Below are positions 8,548-16,826 of a stretch of DNA of 64,000 nucleotides, one piece after another. The stretch comes from a bacterium (GTDB lineage: Bacteria; Planctomycetota; UBA1135; UBA2386), in assembly GCA_024743115.1 (NCBI GenBank), contig JANSXC010000007.1, positions 123,771 through 187,770 of the forward strand, read 5' to 3'. A program made the position numbers and the translations under genes. Below the pieces are notes generated by a model. It did no database searches, had not been told where the DNA came from, and saw only the letters and a program-made list of their open reading frames with translations. Position 1 is the first letter of the stretch, and the number at the start of each line of letters is the position of its first letter.

Positions 8548-9771
8548 TCAGCGGACGAAGCCGTTGAACATGATGCGCTTCTGCTTGACGATCGGGTGCT
8601 TCAGGTCGACCACGAGGTCGCCCTTGAGCAGGCCGCGCGGCGCTGAGTCGGCGATCGCGATCTCGACGACGAGGTTGTTGCCGTCGTTGCGGCAGCTCGC
8701 CTTCACGAACTCCGCGCCGATCGTCAGCTTCTCGAACGTCAGCTTGCTGGCTTCGATCTTCGTGCCGTCGTTGGGCTGAAACACGACTTGCTTCGTCGCG
8801 GCCTTGCCGCGGCGGATCATACCGAGCGGCACGAAGCCACCGGGCTTGATCTCGAGCGGCCCCTGCACGAGTGCCATGACCCGCACCGAGAACTGCGTCG
8901 CACCGCGCACGTCGGTCGAGAACTTGAGCACGCCGCCGCCGGCAACGTCGGTGCCGACCGGGCCGTACTTGCCGTGGATCGTCCAGGTCGCGCGGCCGTT
9001 CTCGAGCTTCTTGTCCCACTTGACGTCGAAGGCCTCGCTGCCACCGGTCATGCCGGTGATGTTGAAGTCCGGGTTGAGCGGCGAGGTCACGTTCACCGTG
9101 AACTCACGCGTCTCGTTCCACGTCATCTTGTTGAGGTTGATCTCCGACGGCGTGATCATGAACAGCTTGGCCGACTTGCCGCTCCACCGCAGCTTGAACT
9201 GCGACAGGTTGTCGTCCGTCGTGTGCACGTCGAGGTGCGCCTGGCGCGGCCCCGGAACGTTGGGGATCTCGAGGTGGACCTCGACCTCACCCTTCTCGTT
9301 GGGGCCGATCGCGATCTGGCGCACCCGCTCGCGCTCCGGACCCGTGCCCGACTTGTTGATCCGGACCAACTCGTTCGGCCGCGGCTTCGACGTCAGTTCG
9401 TAGGTCCGATCGCCGATCCGGATGACGGCTTTGGCGCACGTGCAGCTGCCCTGCAGGCCGCGCCACAAGATCTCCTCACCGGTCGGGTTCTCGAACTCGA
9501 ACCGACCGACCGCCTTCTGCGACCCGAAGAACGTGCCGAGGTCGAGCTCCGTGACCGGGAACCAAGAGTTCGGCGGCAGCTTGGGCTGCTTGCGGATGGC
9601 GCTGCTCCCCTGGCGAACAGGTGGCCTCGCCGGGGTGACCCGGCCGCCGGCAGCCGTCGCATCGCTCCCGGCGGGATTCTTGGCCGGCGGGACCTTGCCT
9701 TGGGCGGGCAGCAACGTCACACAGGCGGCCGCGACGGCGGCAAGGGAAGCGATGCGATAATGCGATTTCAT
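8548..9771 (-). CDS. Secreted DUF1573-domain protein
   Basis: A 407-residue protein starting at MKSHYRIASLAAV, with a clean signal peptide ending near ALLPAQG-type residues (about 24-26). A low-complexity Lys/Pro/Ala linker follows to about residue 65, and then Ig-like beta modules. The segment FENPTGEEILWRGLQGSC and the SCTCAKA motif match DUF1573, a domain abundant in Planctomycetes and Bacteroidetes with an ASPM/SPD-2/Hydin-like fold. No enzyme motif is present. I rejected the longer open frame to 10032 because this start gives a typical export signal. Probable periplasmic protein of unknown role; it stands alone, with a 475-bp gap downstream. Confidence 0.78.
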   Translation of the reverse strand: MKSHYRIASLAAVAAACVTLLPAQGKVPPAKNPAGSDATAAGGRVTPARPPVRQGSSAIRKQPKLPPNSWFPVTELDLGTFFGSQKAVGRFEFENPTGEEILWRGLQGSCTCAKAVIRIGDRTYELTSKPRPNELVRINKSGTGPERERVRQIAIGPNEKGEVEVHLEIPNVPGPRQAHLDVHTTDDNLSQFKLRWSGKSAKLFMITPSEINLNKMTWNETREFTVNVTSPLNPDFNITGMTGGSEAFDVKWDKKLENGRATWTIHGKYGPVGTDVAGGGVLKFSTDVRGATQFSVRVMALVQGPLEIKPGGFVPLGMIRRGKAATKQVVFQPNDGTKIEASKLTFEKLTIGAEFVKASCRNDGNNLVVEIAIADSAPRGLLKGDLVVDLKHPIVKQKRIMFNGFVR

Positions 9772-10023
9772 AGCGGGTTCGTCAGTGTTCCGGCCCGTCC
9801 GTATCATGGCACGATGCCGTGAGTTGGAGGCGGCCGGCTGGTTGGGCGGCGAAATGACCAACCAGTATACCGATCGTCCGCCGAAAAACTCCCGCACGGC
9901 ACGCGGGCTTCCCACGATGGGAATCGCCGATCCCATGCGAAGTTGGACCGCACAGCCCCCCCTCGCAGTGCGCAGGCGGCTCCGATGCTGGGATTCCCCG
10001 CGCCGAATCGGCAACATGCCGTC

Positions 10024-10674
10024 ATGAGCCATCGCCGTGCCCTGCTCGCCCTGCTCGCTCTCGCCCCCGGCCTCACGCTCAGCGGCTGCTGCACGATGGC
10101 GCGACTGTTCTGCGGCCCCGACAAGAGCGGCTGGGTTCAGGAGTCCTACGAGACCCCGAAGAAGACCGTCGCCACACTGCTCGAGGCGATCAAGCGTGAT
10201 GAGCCGGGCGTCATCTACCGTTGCCTTTCAGCCGGCTTCCGGCGCGCCAACAAGCTCGACAGCGTCTCCGGCGCCGTCGGCTGGCAGCTGCTGCGCGAAC
10301 AGACGCCGGGGCTGCACCTCGCGGGCTACGCCGAGATCACCGAGCCGGTGCGAATCGCCGACAACGGCGCGACGTTCGAACTCGACGTCGAAGGTCGCAC
10401 GCTGCGCATCGACCTCGTCCGCGAGTCCTTTCGCGAACTGCAATATCGCCGCCCGGACGGCACCCCGGGCAACGCCAGGGAACAGCTCGCGTCATGGAAC
10501 GCGGCGGCGCGAGTCGTCGGGGTGGAAGACCCCGAGTTCGACGTGTCGCGCTTCGTGTTCGAACCGTTCGAGTTCGAACACGAGGGCCTCGACGCGATCC
10601 CGCTCGCCACGATCGAGCGCGTCGGGCTCGTCCGGCTCTGGAAGGTCTCCGGGCTGCAGCTGCCGCAGGAGTAA
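10024..10674 (+). CDS. Small putative lipoprotein
   Basis: 216 residues. The N-terminus has a basic start (MSHRRALL), a hydrophobic core and the lipobox LTLSGC with the lipidated Cys at about residue 23. The mature part is an alpha+beta domain with alternating short strands (for example TFELDVEGRTLRIDLVRESF), reminiscent of small lumazine-like or NTF2-like secreted domains, but I cannot assign a family. The ATG at 10024 was preferred over the open frame back to 9943 because only this start gives a proper signal sequence. The gene converges on the LVIVD gene, with 28 bp between the stops. Confidence 0.65.
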   Translation: MSHRRALLALLALAPGLTLSGCCTMARLFCGPDKSGWVQESYETPKKTVATLLEAIKRDEPGVIYRCLSAGFRRANKLDSVSGAVGWQLLREQTPGLHLAGYAEITEPVRIADNGATFELDVEGRTLRIDLVRESFRELQYRRPDGTPGNAREQLASWNAAARVVGVEDPEFDVSRFVFEPFEFEHEGLDAIPLATIERVGLVRLWKVSGLQLPQE

Positions 10675-10702
10675 TCCCGACGGCAGCCGAGCCCGGCCGA
10701 GG

Positions 10703-12931
10703 CTACTGCAAGCAGATGCGGAAGCGCATGCCCTGCGTCGCGGCCAGGCCCATCGGCCCACCGGCATCGACCGGCACGATCTGCGAGTAGATGTAGAGGT
10801 TGTCGAACGAGGGATCGTTCGGCACCGAGAACGGGAAGTCGACGTCACCCGTCGCTGACGCCGCGGCGAAGAAGGTCGGCGCCCCGGGCGCGACGAGCGA
10901 GGTGATCCCGAACACGGACGTGTTCGCGTCCGCGAGATTGAGCACCATGAACGTCGGCGCGTTCGCCAGGATATTGGAACCCTGGATCTGCGTCGTCGTG
11001 TTGATGCACGCCGGCCGTGACAGCCCGATCACCGGATCGCCGTTGGTGCCCGCGGTCGCCGGACCGTAGAGCTGCGGCGGCGACGAGTCCGAGGTCTGCG
11101 TCAGGCGCACTTCGTCGATCGTCCACCCGCCCGAGATTCCGCTGCCGTTGGTCTGCAGTTCGAAGCTGATCTGCACCTGGTTGGCGGAGTTGGTGATGTT
11201 CGAGATGTCGAGATCGACGGGCACCCACGACGAATCGTTGTTGCCGATCGTCATCGCGTAGACGATCGCGCCGTTGACGCGCACGGTCGCGATGTCACCC
11301 GGGTAGACCTCGAGCCAGCGCCGGAACTGCAGGCGCAGGTTCTGCAGGTTGTTCGTCGGAATGATCGGCGAACGAATCCAGTTGGACGAGTTGTTCGCGT
11401 ACGAGCCATTCGTACCGGTCCCGAGATCGTTGCCGATCACGAACGCGCCCTGGAACGCCTGTGACGGATCCTGCCACGCCGTGCCGCCCGACGTGCCGCT
11501 CTGGCCACCCGGCGCACCGCGTTCCCAGTCGTCGTTCGAGCCGCCACTGGTCCAGCCCTGGTCGGTCTCGAAGTCGTCGTAGAACAGCTCGTTGACCGTA
11601 CCGATCAGGAACGCGTGCACGCCGTTCGCCGGGCTCGTGCGCGTGCCGTAGGCGTCGATCGCCTCGACGTAGTATTGAATCTCCGTCACCGCGTTCTGCC
11701 CCGGGAGGTCCGCGGCGTACTGATCGGGCTGACCGGTTGGCGTCATCGACGTCGCCGTGAACGGACCGCTGCTGCCGATGCGCCAGTGCACGGTCGCCGA
11801 CGTCAGCGTCTGGTTCGTCGTCACGGTCGCATCGACGGTGTAGGGCCCGTCCTCGTTGCTCGTGTTCGGCAGCGCGGTGTGCGCGACCGCCAGCGTGGTC
11901 AGCGTCGGCTCGACGATGTAGAGCCCGGTCGAACGATCGGAGAGCAGAATGTGCCCCGACGGCAGGAACGGGTAGCAGCCCCAGCAGCCGTTGAAGCCAC
12001 CCGAACCACCCGGCCACGTGTCGTAGGACGCGACCTCGATCGGGTTGTTGGGATTGCTGATGTCGATGCAGCGGTAGCCCTCGGTGTACCAGCTGACATG
12101 GCACAGATTACCGATGATGTAGGCGTTGTGCGGGATGGAGCCGGGGTTCGGCGTGAACTGACCGAGCCCCTGCGGGTTGTTCTTGTTGCTGATGTCCCAG
12201 AACTTCACGACGCCGCCCGAGACCTCGTCGGTCGTAACGCAGACCGTGCCCGCGGCGTTCGGCCATGCGTTGTGGGTGAAGCTGCCCGGCGTGTTCGAGT
12301 CGCTGAGGGTGGTCGGCGGGAACGTCGTCACGTCCATGACGCGCAGGTCGCCGTTGTAGATCATCGAGCCGTAGCCGTAGCCGTTCTCGACACAGAGGTC
12401 GTGGTAGTAGTTGCTCGAGCCACTGCCGTAGGCGAAACCGAGGAGCGGCGGATTCGTCGGGTTGGCCGTGAGGTCGTAGACGGGCGTGCCCGTGTTGCAG
12501 CCCACGAGGTAGAGCCGACCGGCGCCTTCGTCGATGCAGACGTTGTGCGAGTTGCTGAAGTCGTTCGTGCCGAAGACCCCCACCACGGACGGGGCGTTCG
12601 GGCTGGTGAGGCTCAGGATCTGGAAGCCTTGCCCGCCCTCGGAGCCGACGTAGGCGTACTGACCGTAGGTGCGGATGTCGCGCCAGCCCGACGACGCCCA
12701 CGGGAAGAAGCCGCGTTCGACCGGGTTCGCGGGATCCGTGACGTCGACGACCACCGTGCCCGTCGTCGTGCCGAGCAGCGCGTACTCGTCGCCATTCGGC
12801 GCCACGTAGCCCCAGACGTCATTGAAGGGACCGTGGTTGTTGAACTGACCGAGGAGATTGCAGTTGGTGCCCTGCGCCGCGAGGGACGCGGCGACACCAA
12901 CGGCGACGAACGCCGAGCGGAGGATGTGCAT
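10703..12931 (-). CDS. Secreted choice-of-anchor B (LVIVD-repeat) protein with choice-of-anchor J-like domain
   Basis: 742 residues from the ATG at 12931 (MHILRSAFVAVGVAASLAAQG is the signal peptide; an ATG six codons upstream is also possible). Residues about 22-345 form a beta-propeller of repeated '(D/S)(I/V)SNPNNPxxVxxx(D/G)' blades, typical of LVIVD/choice-of-anchor B proteins. A linker with an Ig-like stretch follows. Then comes a domain containing YDDFETDQGW and a W-rich beta sandwich (about 455-600), resembling choice-of-anchor J/MAM-like modules. The last ~120 residues are a beta module common to large secreted proteins of this lineage. It is probably cell-surface or secreted. Its N-terminal propeller is nearly identical in layout to the next gene, so the pair arose by duplication. 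Confidence 0.82.
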   Translation of the reverse strand: MHILRSAFVAVGVAASLAAQGTNCNLLGQFNNHGPFNDVWGYVAPNGDEYALLGTTTGTVVVDVTDPANPVERGFFPWASSGWRDIRTYGQYAYVGSEGGQGFQILSLTSPNAPSVVGVFGTNDFSNSHNVCIDEGAGRLYLVGCNTGTPVYDLTANPTNPPLLGFAYGSGSSNYYHDLCVENGYGYGSMIYNGDLRVMDVTTFPPTTLSDSNTPGSFTHNAWPNAAGTVCVTTDEVSGGVVKFWDISNKNNPQGLGQFTPNPGSIPHNAYIIGNLCHVSWYTEGYRCIDISNPNNPIEVASYDTWPGGSGGFNGCWGCYPFLPSGHILLSDRSTGLYIVEPTLTTLAVAHTALPNTSNEDGPYTVDATVTTNQTLTSATVHWRIGSSGPFTATSMTPTGQPDQYAADLPGQNAVTEIQYYVEAIDAYGTRTSPANGVHAFLIGTVNELFYDDFETDQGWTSGGSNDDWERGAPGGQSGTSGGTAWQDPSQAFQGAFVIGNDLGTGTNGSYANNSSNWIRSPIIPTNNLQNLRLQFRRWLEVYPGDIATVRVNGAIVYAMTIGNNDSSWVPVDLDISNITNSANQVQISFELQTNGSGISGGWTIDEVRLTQTSDSSPPQLYGPATAGTNGDPVIGLSRPACINTTTQIQGSNILANAPTFMVLNLADANTSVFGITSLVAPGAPTFFAAASATGDVDFPFSVPNDPSFDNLYIYSQIVPVDAGGPMGLAATQGMRFRICLQ

Positions 12932-13059
12932 GAGAAGCTTGCGGGGCATGGAGGCCGCCGCGCGATTGGCAGCAAGGGCGCCTCAGTGTAGGTCCGCAGC
13001 ACGTAAGCGCCAAGGCACACCGGTGCCCTGCGTGCGAATGACCCGGGCAAAACCGAACA

Positions 13060-13087
13060 CGCCCGAACGCATCAATGCGTCCGGGCG
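13060..13087 (-). terminator. Terminator-like hairpin downstream of the second LVIVD gene
   Basis: A 13-bp imperfect inverted repeat (one G-T wobble) lies 28 bp beyond the stop of the gene ending at 13115. On the minus strand it is followed by TGTTCGGTTTTG, a weak T-rich stretch. The position and the stem support rho-independent-like termination. Confidence 0.55.
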
Positions 13088-13114
13088 CCTTTCGAAGCTG
13101 GCTGGCGACGGCTA

Positions 13115-15022
13115 CTAGAAGTCGATCGTCGCCTTGCCGGCGTCGGAGACCACGATGCCGATCGAGTTCACGGTCGGATCGAGGATCGCCCACTGGTGGA
13201 ACATCTCGAGCCCGGCGTAGGCACCCGAGTTCGGCACGTTGAACGACGCGTTGCCTTCACCCGCACCGTTCGTGAACGTCAGCAGGGTCGCCTGCGGCGC
13301 CGCGTAGATGTCACAACCGGGTGCGCCCGGGATCGCGGCCGGCAACTGGGTGCCGTTGAAGACCTGATCCGAGAAGCCGGTAACGATGAACGCCGCCGAG
13401 CTGGCTACGGCGTCCGCGAGCGTGACGTCGTAAGAACCGCCGATTACGGGCGCGCCGGCGTTGCCGAGCTCGGGCGTCAGGAAGTTCTGGCTGCCACCCG
13501 CGCAGAAGATGCGGTAGCTCGGACTCTGAACGAGCTGCGACTGCTGCCAGGAGCCGGAGCCGGCGTTGCGGTAGTAGCCCGTGCCGCTGCTGCCGCCGTT
13601 CAGGTTCGAGATCACGCCGTCCGGCGAGTTCTCGTAGCCGACGCAGAAGTCACCCGTGACGGTCACCGGCGGGTTGAACGTCGCCGTGTAGAAGCCCGCG
13701 GTGGTGCCGACCGTAATCGTCGTCGACGCCAGCGGCGTCTGCGACGGCACGTTCCCGGCAAACTGGTAGATGTGCGCCGGCCGCGTCAGCGTGCCGTTCT
13801 GTGACCGCGTGTAGATGTCGACGCTCGACACCTGCAGCGTGTTGCCCGAGTTGCTGACGCGGTAGCTGTACTCATACTGGTTGGTACTATTGCTCAGCGT
13901 GCCGCCATTGGGGTTCAGCGATGCGCAGGTCGCCGGCGCCGGGACCGAACCCGCGCAACCCTGGCCGTAGTTCGAGAACGAGGCCTGCGTCGGACGCACG
14001 ATGTAGAGCCCCGTGGAACGATCGGACACCAGGATGTTGCCCGACGGCAGGAACGGGTAGACGCCCCAGCAGCCGCTGAAGCCACCCGACGCACCCGGCC
14101 ACGTGTCGTACGACGCGACCTCGACCGGGTTGTTGGGGTCGCTGATGTCGATGCAGCGGTAGCCCTCCGTGTACCAGCTCACGTGGCACTTGTCGCCGAC
14201 GATGAACGCGTTGTGCGGGATCGAGGACGGGTTCGGCGTGTACTGGCCGAGCGACTGCGGGTTGCTCTTGTTCGAGATGTCCCAGAACTTGACCACACCA
14301 CCGGTCTGCTCGTCGGTCGTGACGCAGACGGTGCCAGCCGCGTTCGGCCACGCGTTGTGCGTAAACGAGTTCGGCGTCGTGCGGTTGCTCAGCGCAGCCC
14401 ACGGGAACGGCGAGGCGGGATCGATGATCCGCAACACGCCGTTGTAGATCATCGAGCCGTAGGCGTAGCCGTTCTCGACGCAGAGGTCGTGGAAGTAGTT
14501 GCTGTTACCGCCGGGCAGGCCGAAGCCGAGGAACGACGGGTTGGACGGGTTGCTCGTCAGGTCGTAGACCGGGGTGCCCGTGTTGCAGCCGACGAGGTAG
14601 AGCCGGCCGGTTCCGAGATCGACGCAGACGTTGTGCGCGTTGTTCGAGTTGCCGGTACCGCGCGTGCCGACCAACGTCGGGCTGTTCGGGTTGCTGAGGT
14701 CGATGACCTGGAAGCCCGCGGTCGACTCGGTGACGATGTAGGCGTAGTTGCCATAGGTGCGCGCGTCGCGCCATGACGAGTTGCCCCACGGGAACCACCC
14801 GCGTTCGACCGGGCTGGCCGGGTTGGTGACGTCGACGACGACCGTGCCGGTCGTCGTGCAGAGCAGGGCGTACTCGTCGCCGTTGGGCGCGACGTAGCCC
14901 CAGATGTCGTTGAACGGGCCGTGGTTGTTGAACGTGCCGAGCAGGGCGCAGTTGACGCCTTGGGCCGCGATAGGCGCGGCCAGAACGGTGGCCGCCGCCA
15001 GGAGCGTGTGGGAAATACGCAT
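13115..15022 (-). CDS. Secreted choice-of-anchor B (LVIVD-repeat) protein
   Basis: 635 residues: signal peptide MRISHTLLAAATVLAAPIAAQG, then an LVIVD-type beta-propeller to about residue 345 with motifs shared almost word for word with the neighbour (NTGTPVYDLT, SFTHNAWPNAAGTVC, DISNKSNPQSLGQ). The C-terminal half differs: a Ser/Thr/Asn-rich beta region (about 350-510) with paired cysteines (GQGCAGSVPAPATC) and a final ~110-residue beta domain. It is probably exported and surface-exposed. No catalytic residues are recognisable. A candidate promoter lies 60-90 bp upstream and a terminator hairpin follows, so this looks like a single-gene transcript. Confidence 0.82.
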   Translation of the reverse strand: MRISHTLLAAATVLAAPIAAQGVNCALLGTFNNHGPFNDIWGYVAPNGDEYALLCTTTGTVVVDVTNPASPVERGWFPWGNSSWRDARTYGNYAYIVTESTAGFQVIDLSNPNSPTLVGTRGTGNSNNAHNVCVDLGTGRLYLVGCNTGTPVYDLTSNPSNPSFLGFGLPGGNSNYFHDLCVENGYAYGSMIYNGVLRIIDPASPFPWAALSNRTTPNSFTHNAWPNAAGTVCVTTDEQTGGVVKFWDISNKSNPQSLGQYTPNPSSIPHNAFIVGDKCHVSWYTEGYRCIDISDPNNPVEVASYDTWPGASGGFSGCWGVYPFLPSGNILVSDRSTGLYIVRPTQASFSNYGQGCAGSVPAPATCASLNPNGGTLSNSTNQYEYSYRVSNSGNTLQVSSVDIYTRSQNGTLTRPAHIYQFAGNVPSQTPLASTTITVGTTAGFYTATFNPPVTVTGDFCVGYENSPDGVISNLNGGSSGTGYYRNAGSGSWQQSQLVQSPSYRIFCAGGSQNFLTPELGNAGAPVIGGSYDVTLADAVASSAAFIVTGFSDQVFNGTQLPAAIPGAPGCDIYAAPQATLLTFTNGAGEGNASFNVPNSGAYAGLEMFHQWAILDPTVNSIGIVVSDAGKATIDF

Positions 15023-15415
15023 AGGGAGTGGGTTCCGGCCGTTGCCGGCCAGCGAGGAGAAGGTGGGCAGGTAGCCAAGACAGTCTAGATGCGCCCGGGC
15101 AGATGGCCAAGCCGCCCGCAGCTCTGGGTCCAGGATCGCGACAAGCCGGGGATATCGCTTGACCGAATCTCGACCGGACCAGTTGCCGCCGATTTTCGGC
15201 CGGATGACGCTGTGGCCATGCCACGTAATGGTGCGATCAAGGCGCAGACATTCGGGCGCTGACGACCGCGAGGGCCTGCCGCAAACGGTTCATCAGTGCG
15301 CCTTACTGCCCATCACCCAGCTCGAAACCGTCGAGCCGACACCAGGATCAGGCGCTGGCCGTTGACGGTGCCTTGGCCGTGATGCCGTCGGGGTCATCCG
15401 CCAGCATGACGCAGC
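15023..15415. other. 393-bp gap: promoter of the LVIVD gene, otherwise empty
   Basis: Between waaA (stop 15416) and the start of the LVIVD gene, both on the minus strand. No frame here has a ribosome site and protein-like composition. A promoter candidate is at 15082-15110. Confidence 0.5.
15082..15110 (-). promoter_or_regulatory. Candidate sigma70-type promoter for the LVIVD gene
   Basis: On the minus strand TTGGCC (15105-15110) and TAGACT (15082-15087) are separated by exactly 17 bp. Each box matches the consensus at four of six positions. The predicted transcript start is about 50-55 bp before the ATG at 15022. Confidence 0.4.
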
Positions 15416-16738
15416 TCACCGCAGCAGCGGCTCGATCAGCTCCAGCGTGCGCGCCGTCGCGCCCTGGTTCTCGCGAATGACGGCGCGCGCGTTCTCGCCG
15501 AGCTGGGCGCGCCACGCCCGATCGCCACACAGAGCAGCGAGGGCCGTCGCGAGAGCCTCGCGGTCCGGCACCTGCACCGCCGCATCACCCTGCAACAGCT
15601 CCTCGACGTCGCGGCGGAAGTTCGTCGTGTGCGGCCCGAAGACCGTCGCGACGCCGAGCGCAGCAGGCTCGAGCATGTTCTGCCCACCGTGCGGGATCAG
15701 GCTGCCCCCCACGAACGCGATGTCGCTGACCGCGTAGAACCGCTGCAGCTGACCGATCACGTCGACGAGCACGACACCCGCGTCCGGCAGAGCCGGGCTG
15801 GCGTCGTCGACTTCCTGACCGAGCGCGCTCCAGCGCACCGGCCGATGGCCCGCCGCTGCCAGCTGATCGCACACCGAAGCCGAGCGCTCGGGATGGCGTG
15901 GCACGAGGACCACACGGATCGCGACCCCGGAAAGGTCGCTCGCACGGCGCACGGCCTCGAGCACCCAAAGCTCTTCGTCGGCGTGGGTCGACCCTGCGAC
16001 GAGCACGAGTTCGCCGGCAGGCGAAAGCCACCGCCGCAATGGCGACGAGGCGTCGGCGTGCTCCCCCATGACGACACTGTCGTACTTCATGTTGCCCGTG
16101 ACGTGAACGTGATCGGGATCGACCCCGAGATCGAGCAGGCGCCGCTGGTAGGAACGATCCTGCACGCAGAACTCGCGGATCAGATCGAGCTGCGGCAACA
16201 GCCCACGCGCGACCCGGTAGCCCTTGAACGTTCGCTCGCTGATCCGGCCGTTGATGATCGCGACCGGCACGCCGCGGCGGTTGGCCCCCTGCAGGAAGTT
16301 TGGCCAGATCTCGAGCTCCATGAGGAGCACGCAGCGCGGCCGGATGCGCCGCAATGCGCGCGCCGGGAACGGCCCGAGGTCGAGCGGATAGAAGATCACC
16401 GGCAGATCCGGGTGCTCTTGCCGAGCTACGAGATGCCCGTTCGGCGTCGTCGACGAGATCACGAGCTGGAGATCCGGCCGGCGTTCGCGCAACAGCGCGA
16501 TGAAGTTGCGCGCGGCCTTGACCTCGCCGACCGACACGCCGTGGATCCACACGATGTCACGATCGGTCTGAAGACGCGGCACACCGCCCATGCGCTCCTT
16601 GAGCCCACGGCGGTAGCGGCGATCCCAGAGGAGTCGCCAGAGCAGCAGCGGGCTGTAGACCAGGAACGCCAGCACGAACAACGGCTGGTAGATCCCCATC
16701 GTGAGCCAGCCGCGGAGCAGCGGCATGCGCGTCGGCAC
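15416..16738 (-). CDS. waaA: 3-deoxy-D-manno-octulosonic-acid (Kdo) transferase
   Basis: A GT30-family, GT-B-fold inner-membrane enzyme that transfers Kdo from CMP-Kdo to lipid A precursor, an essential step of LPS core synthesis. The N-terminal hydrophobic helix (about 14-36, QPLFVLAFLVYSPLLLW) is the membrane anchor. HGVSVGEV (66-73) is the hallmark containing the catalytic Glu. The C-terminal half carries GGSLIPHGGQNMLEP, the CMP-binding segment. The length of 440 residues (427 if translation begins at the ATG at 16699) fits the family. It lies 88 bp downstream of secA on the same strand. Its presence shows the organism makes a lipid A-based outer membrane. Confidence 0.9.
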   Translation of the reverse strand: MPTRMPLLRGWLTMGIYQPLFVLAFLVYSPLLLWRLLWDRRYRRGLKERMGGVPRLQTDRDIVWIHGVSVGEVKAARNFIALLRERRPDLQLVISSTTPNGHLVARQEHPDLPVIFYPLDLGPFPARALRRIRPRCVLLMELEIWPNFLQGANRRGVPVAIINGRISERTFKGYRVARGLLPQLDLIREFCVQDRSYQRRLLDLGVDPDHVHVTGNMKYDSVVMGEHADASSPLRRWLSPAGELVLVAGSTHADEELWVLEAVRRASDLSGVAIRVVLVPRHPERSASVCDQLAAAGHRPVRWSALGQEVDDASPALPDAGVVLVDVIGQLQRFYAVSDIAFVGGSLIPHGGQNMLEPAALGVATVFGPHTTNFRRDVEELLQGDAAVQVPDREALATALAALCGDRAWRAQLGENARAVIRENQGATARTLELIEPLLR

Positions 16739-16757
16739 GGTCTTCGATCCTCGAACC

Positions 16758-16796
16758 GGCGAACCGGCGCCGCCGAAGGACGGCGCGCGGTTCGCC
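16758..16796 (-). terminator. Hairpin between secA and waaA
   Basis: Arms GGCGAACC (16758-16765) and GGTTCGCC (16789-16796) are perfectly complementary, and the GC-rich interior can extend the stem with a bulge. No T-tract follows, so it may only attenuate read-through from secA into waaA. Confidence 0.35.
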
Positions 16797-16826
16797 CAGG
16801 TCTACGCGGCTAGTTGAACTACGCGA

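Noticed and set aside
11615..12991. 458-codon plus-strand frame opposite the first LVIVD gene
   Set aside because: Antisense shadow with Val/Arg/Asp composition; the LVIVD blades on the minus strand are clear.
15159..15365. 68-codon plus-strand frame upstream of waaA's 3' end
   Set aside because: No ribosome site, no protein-like composition, overlaps the promoter region of the opposing gene.
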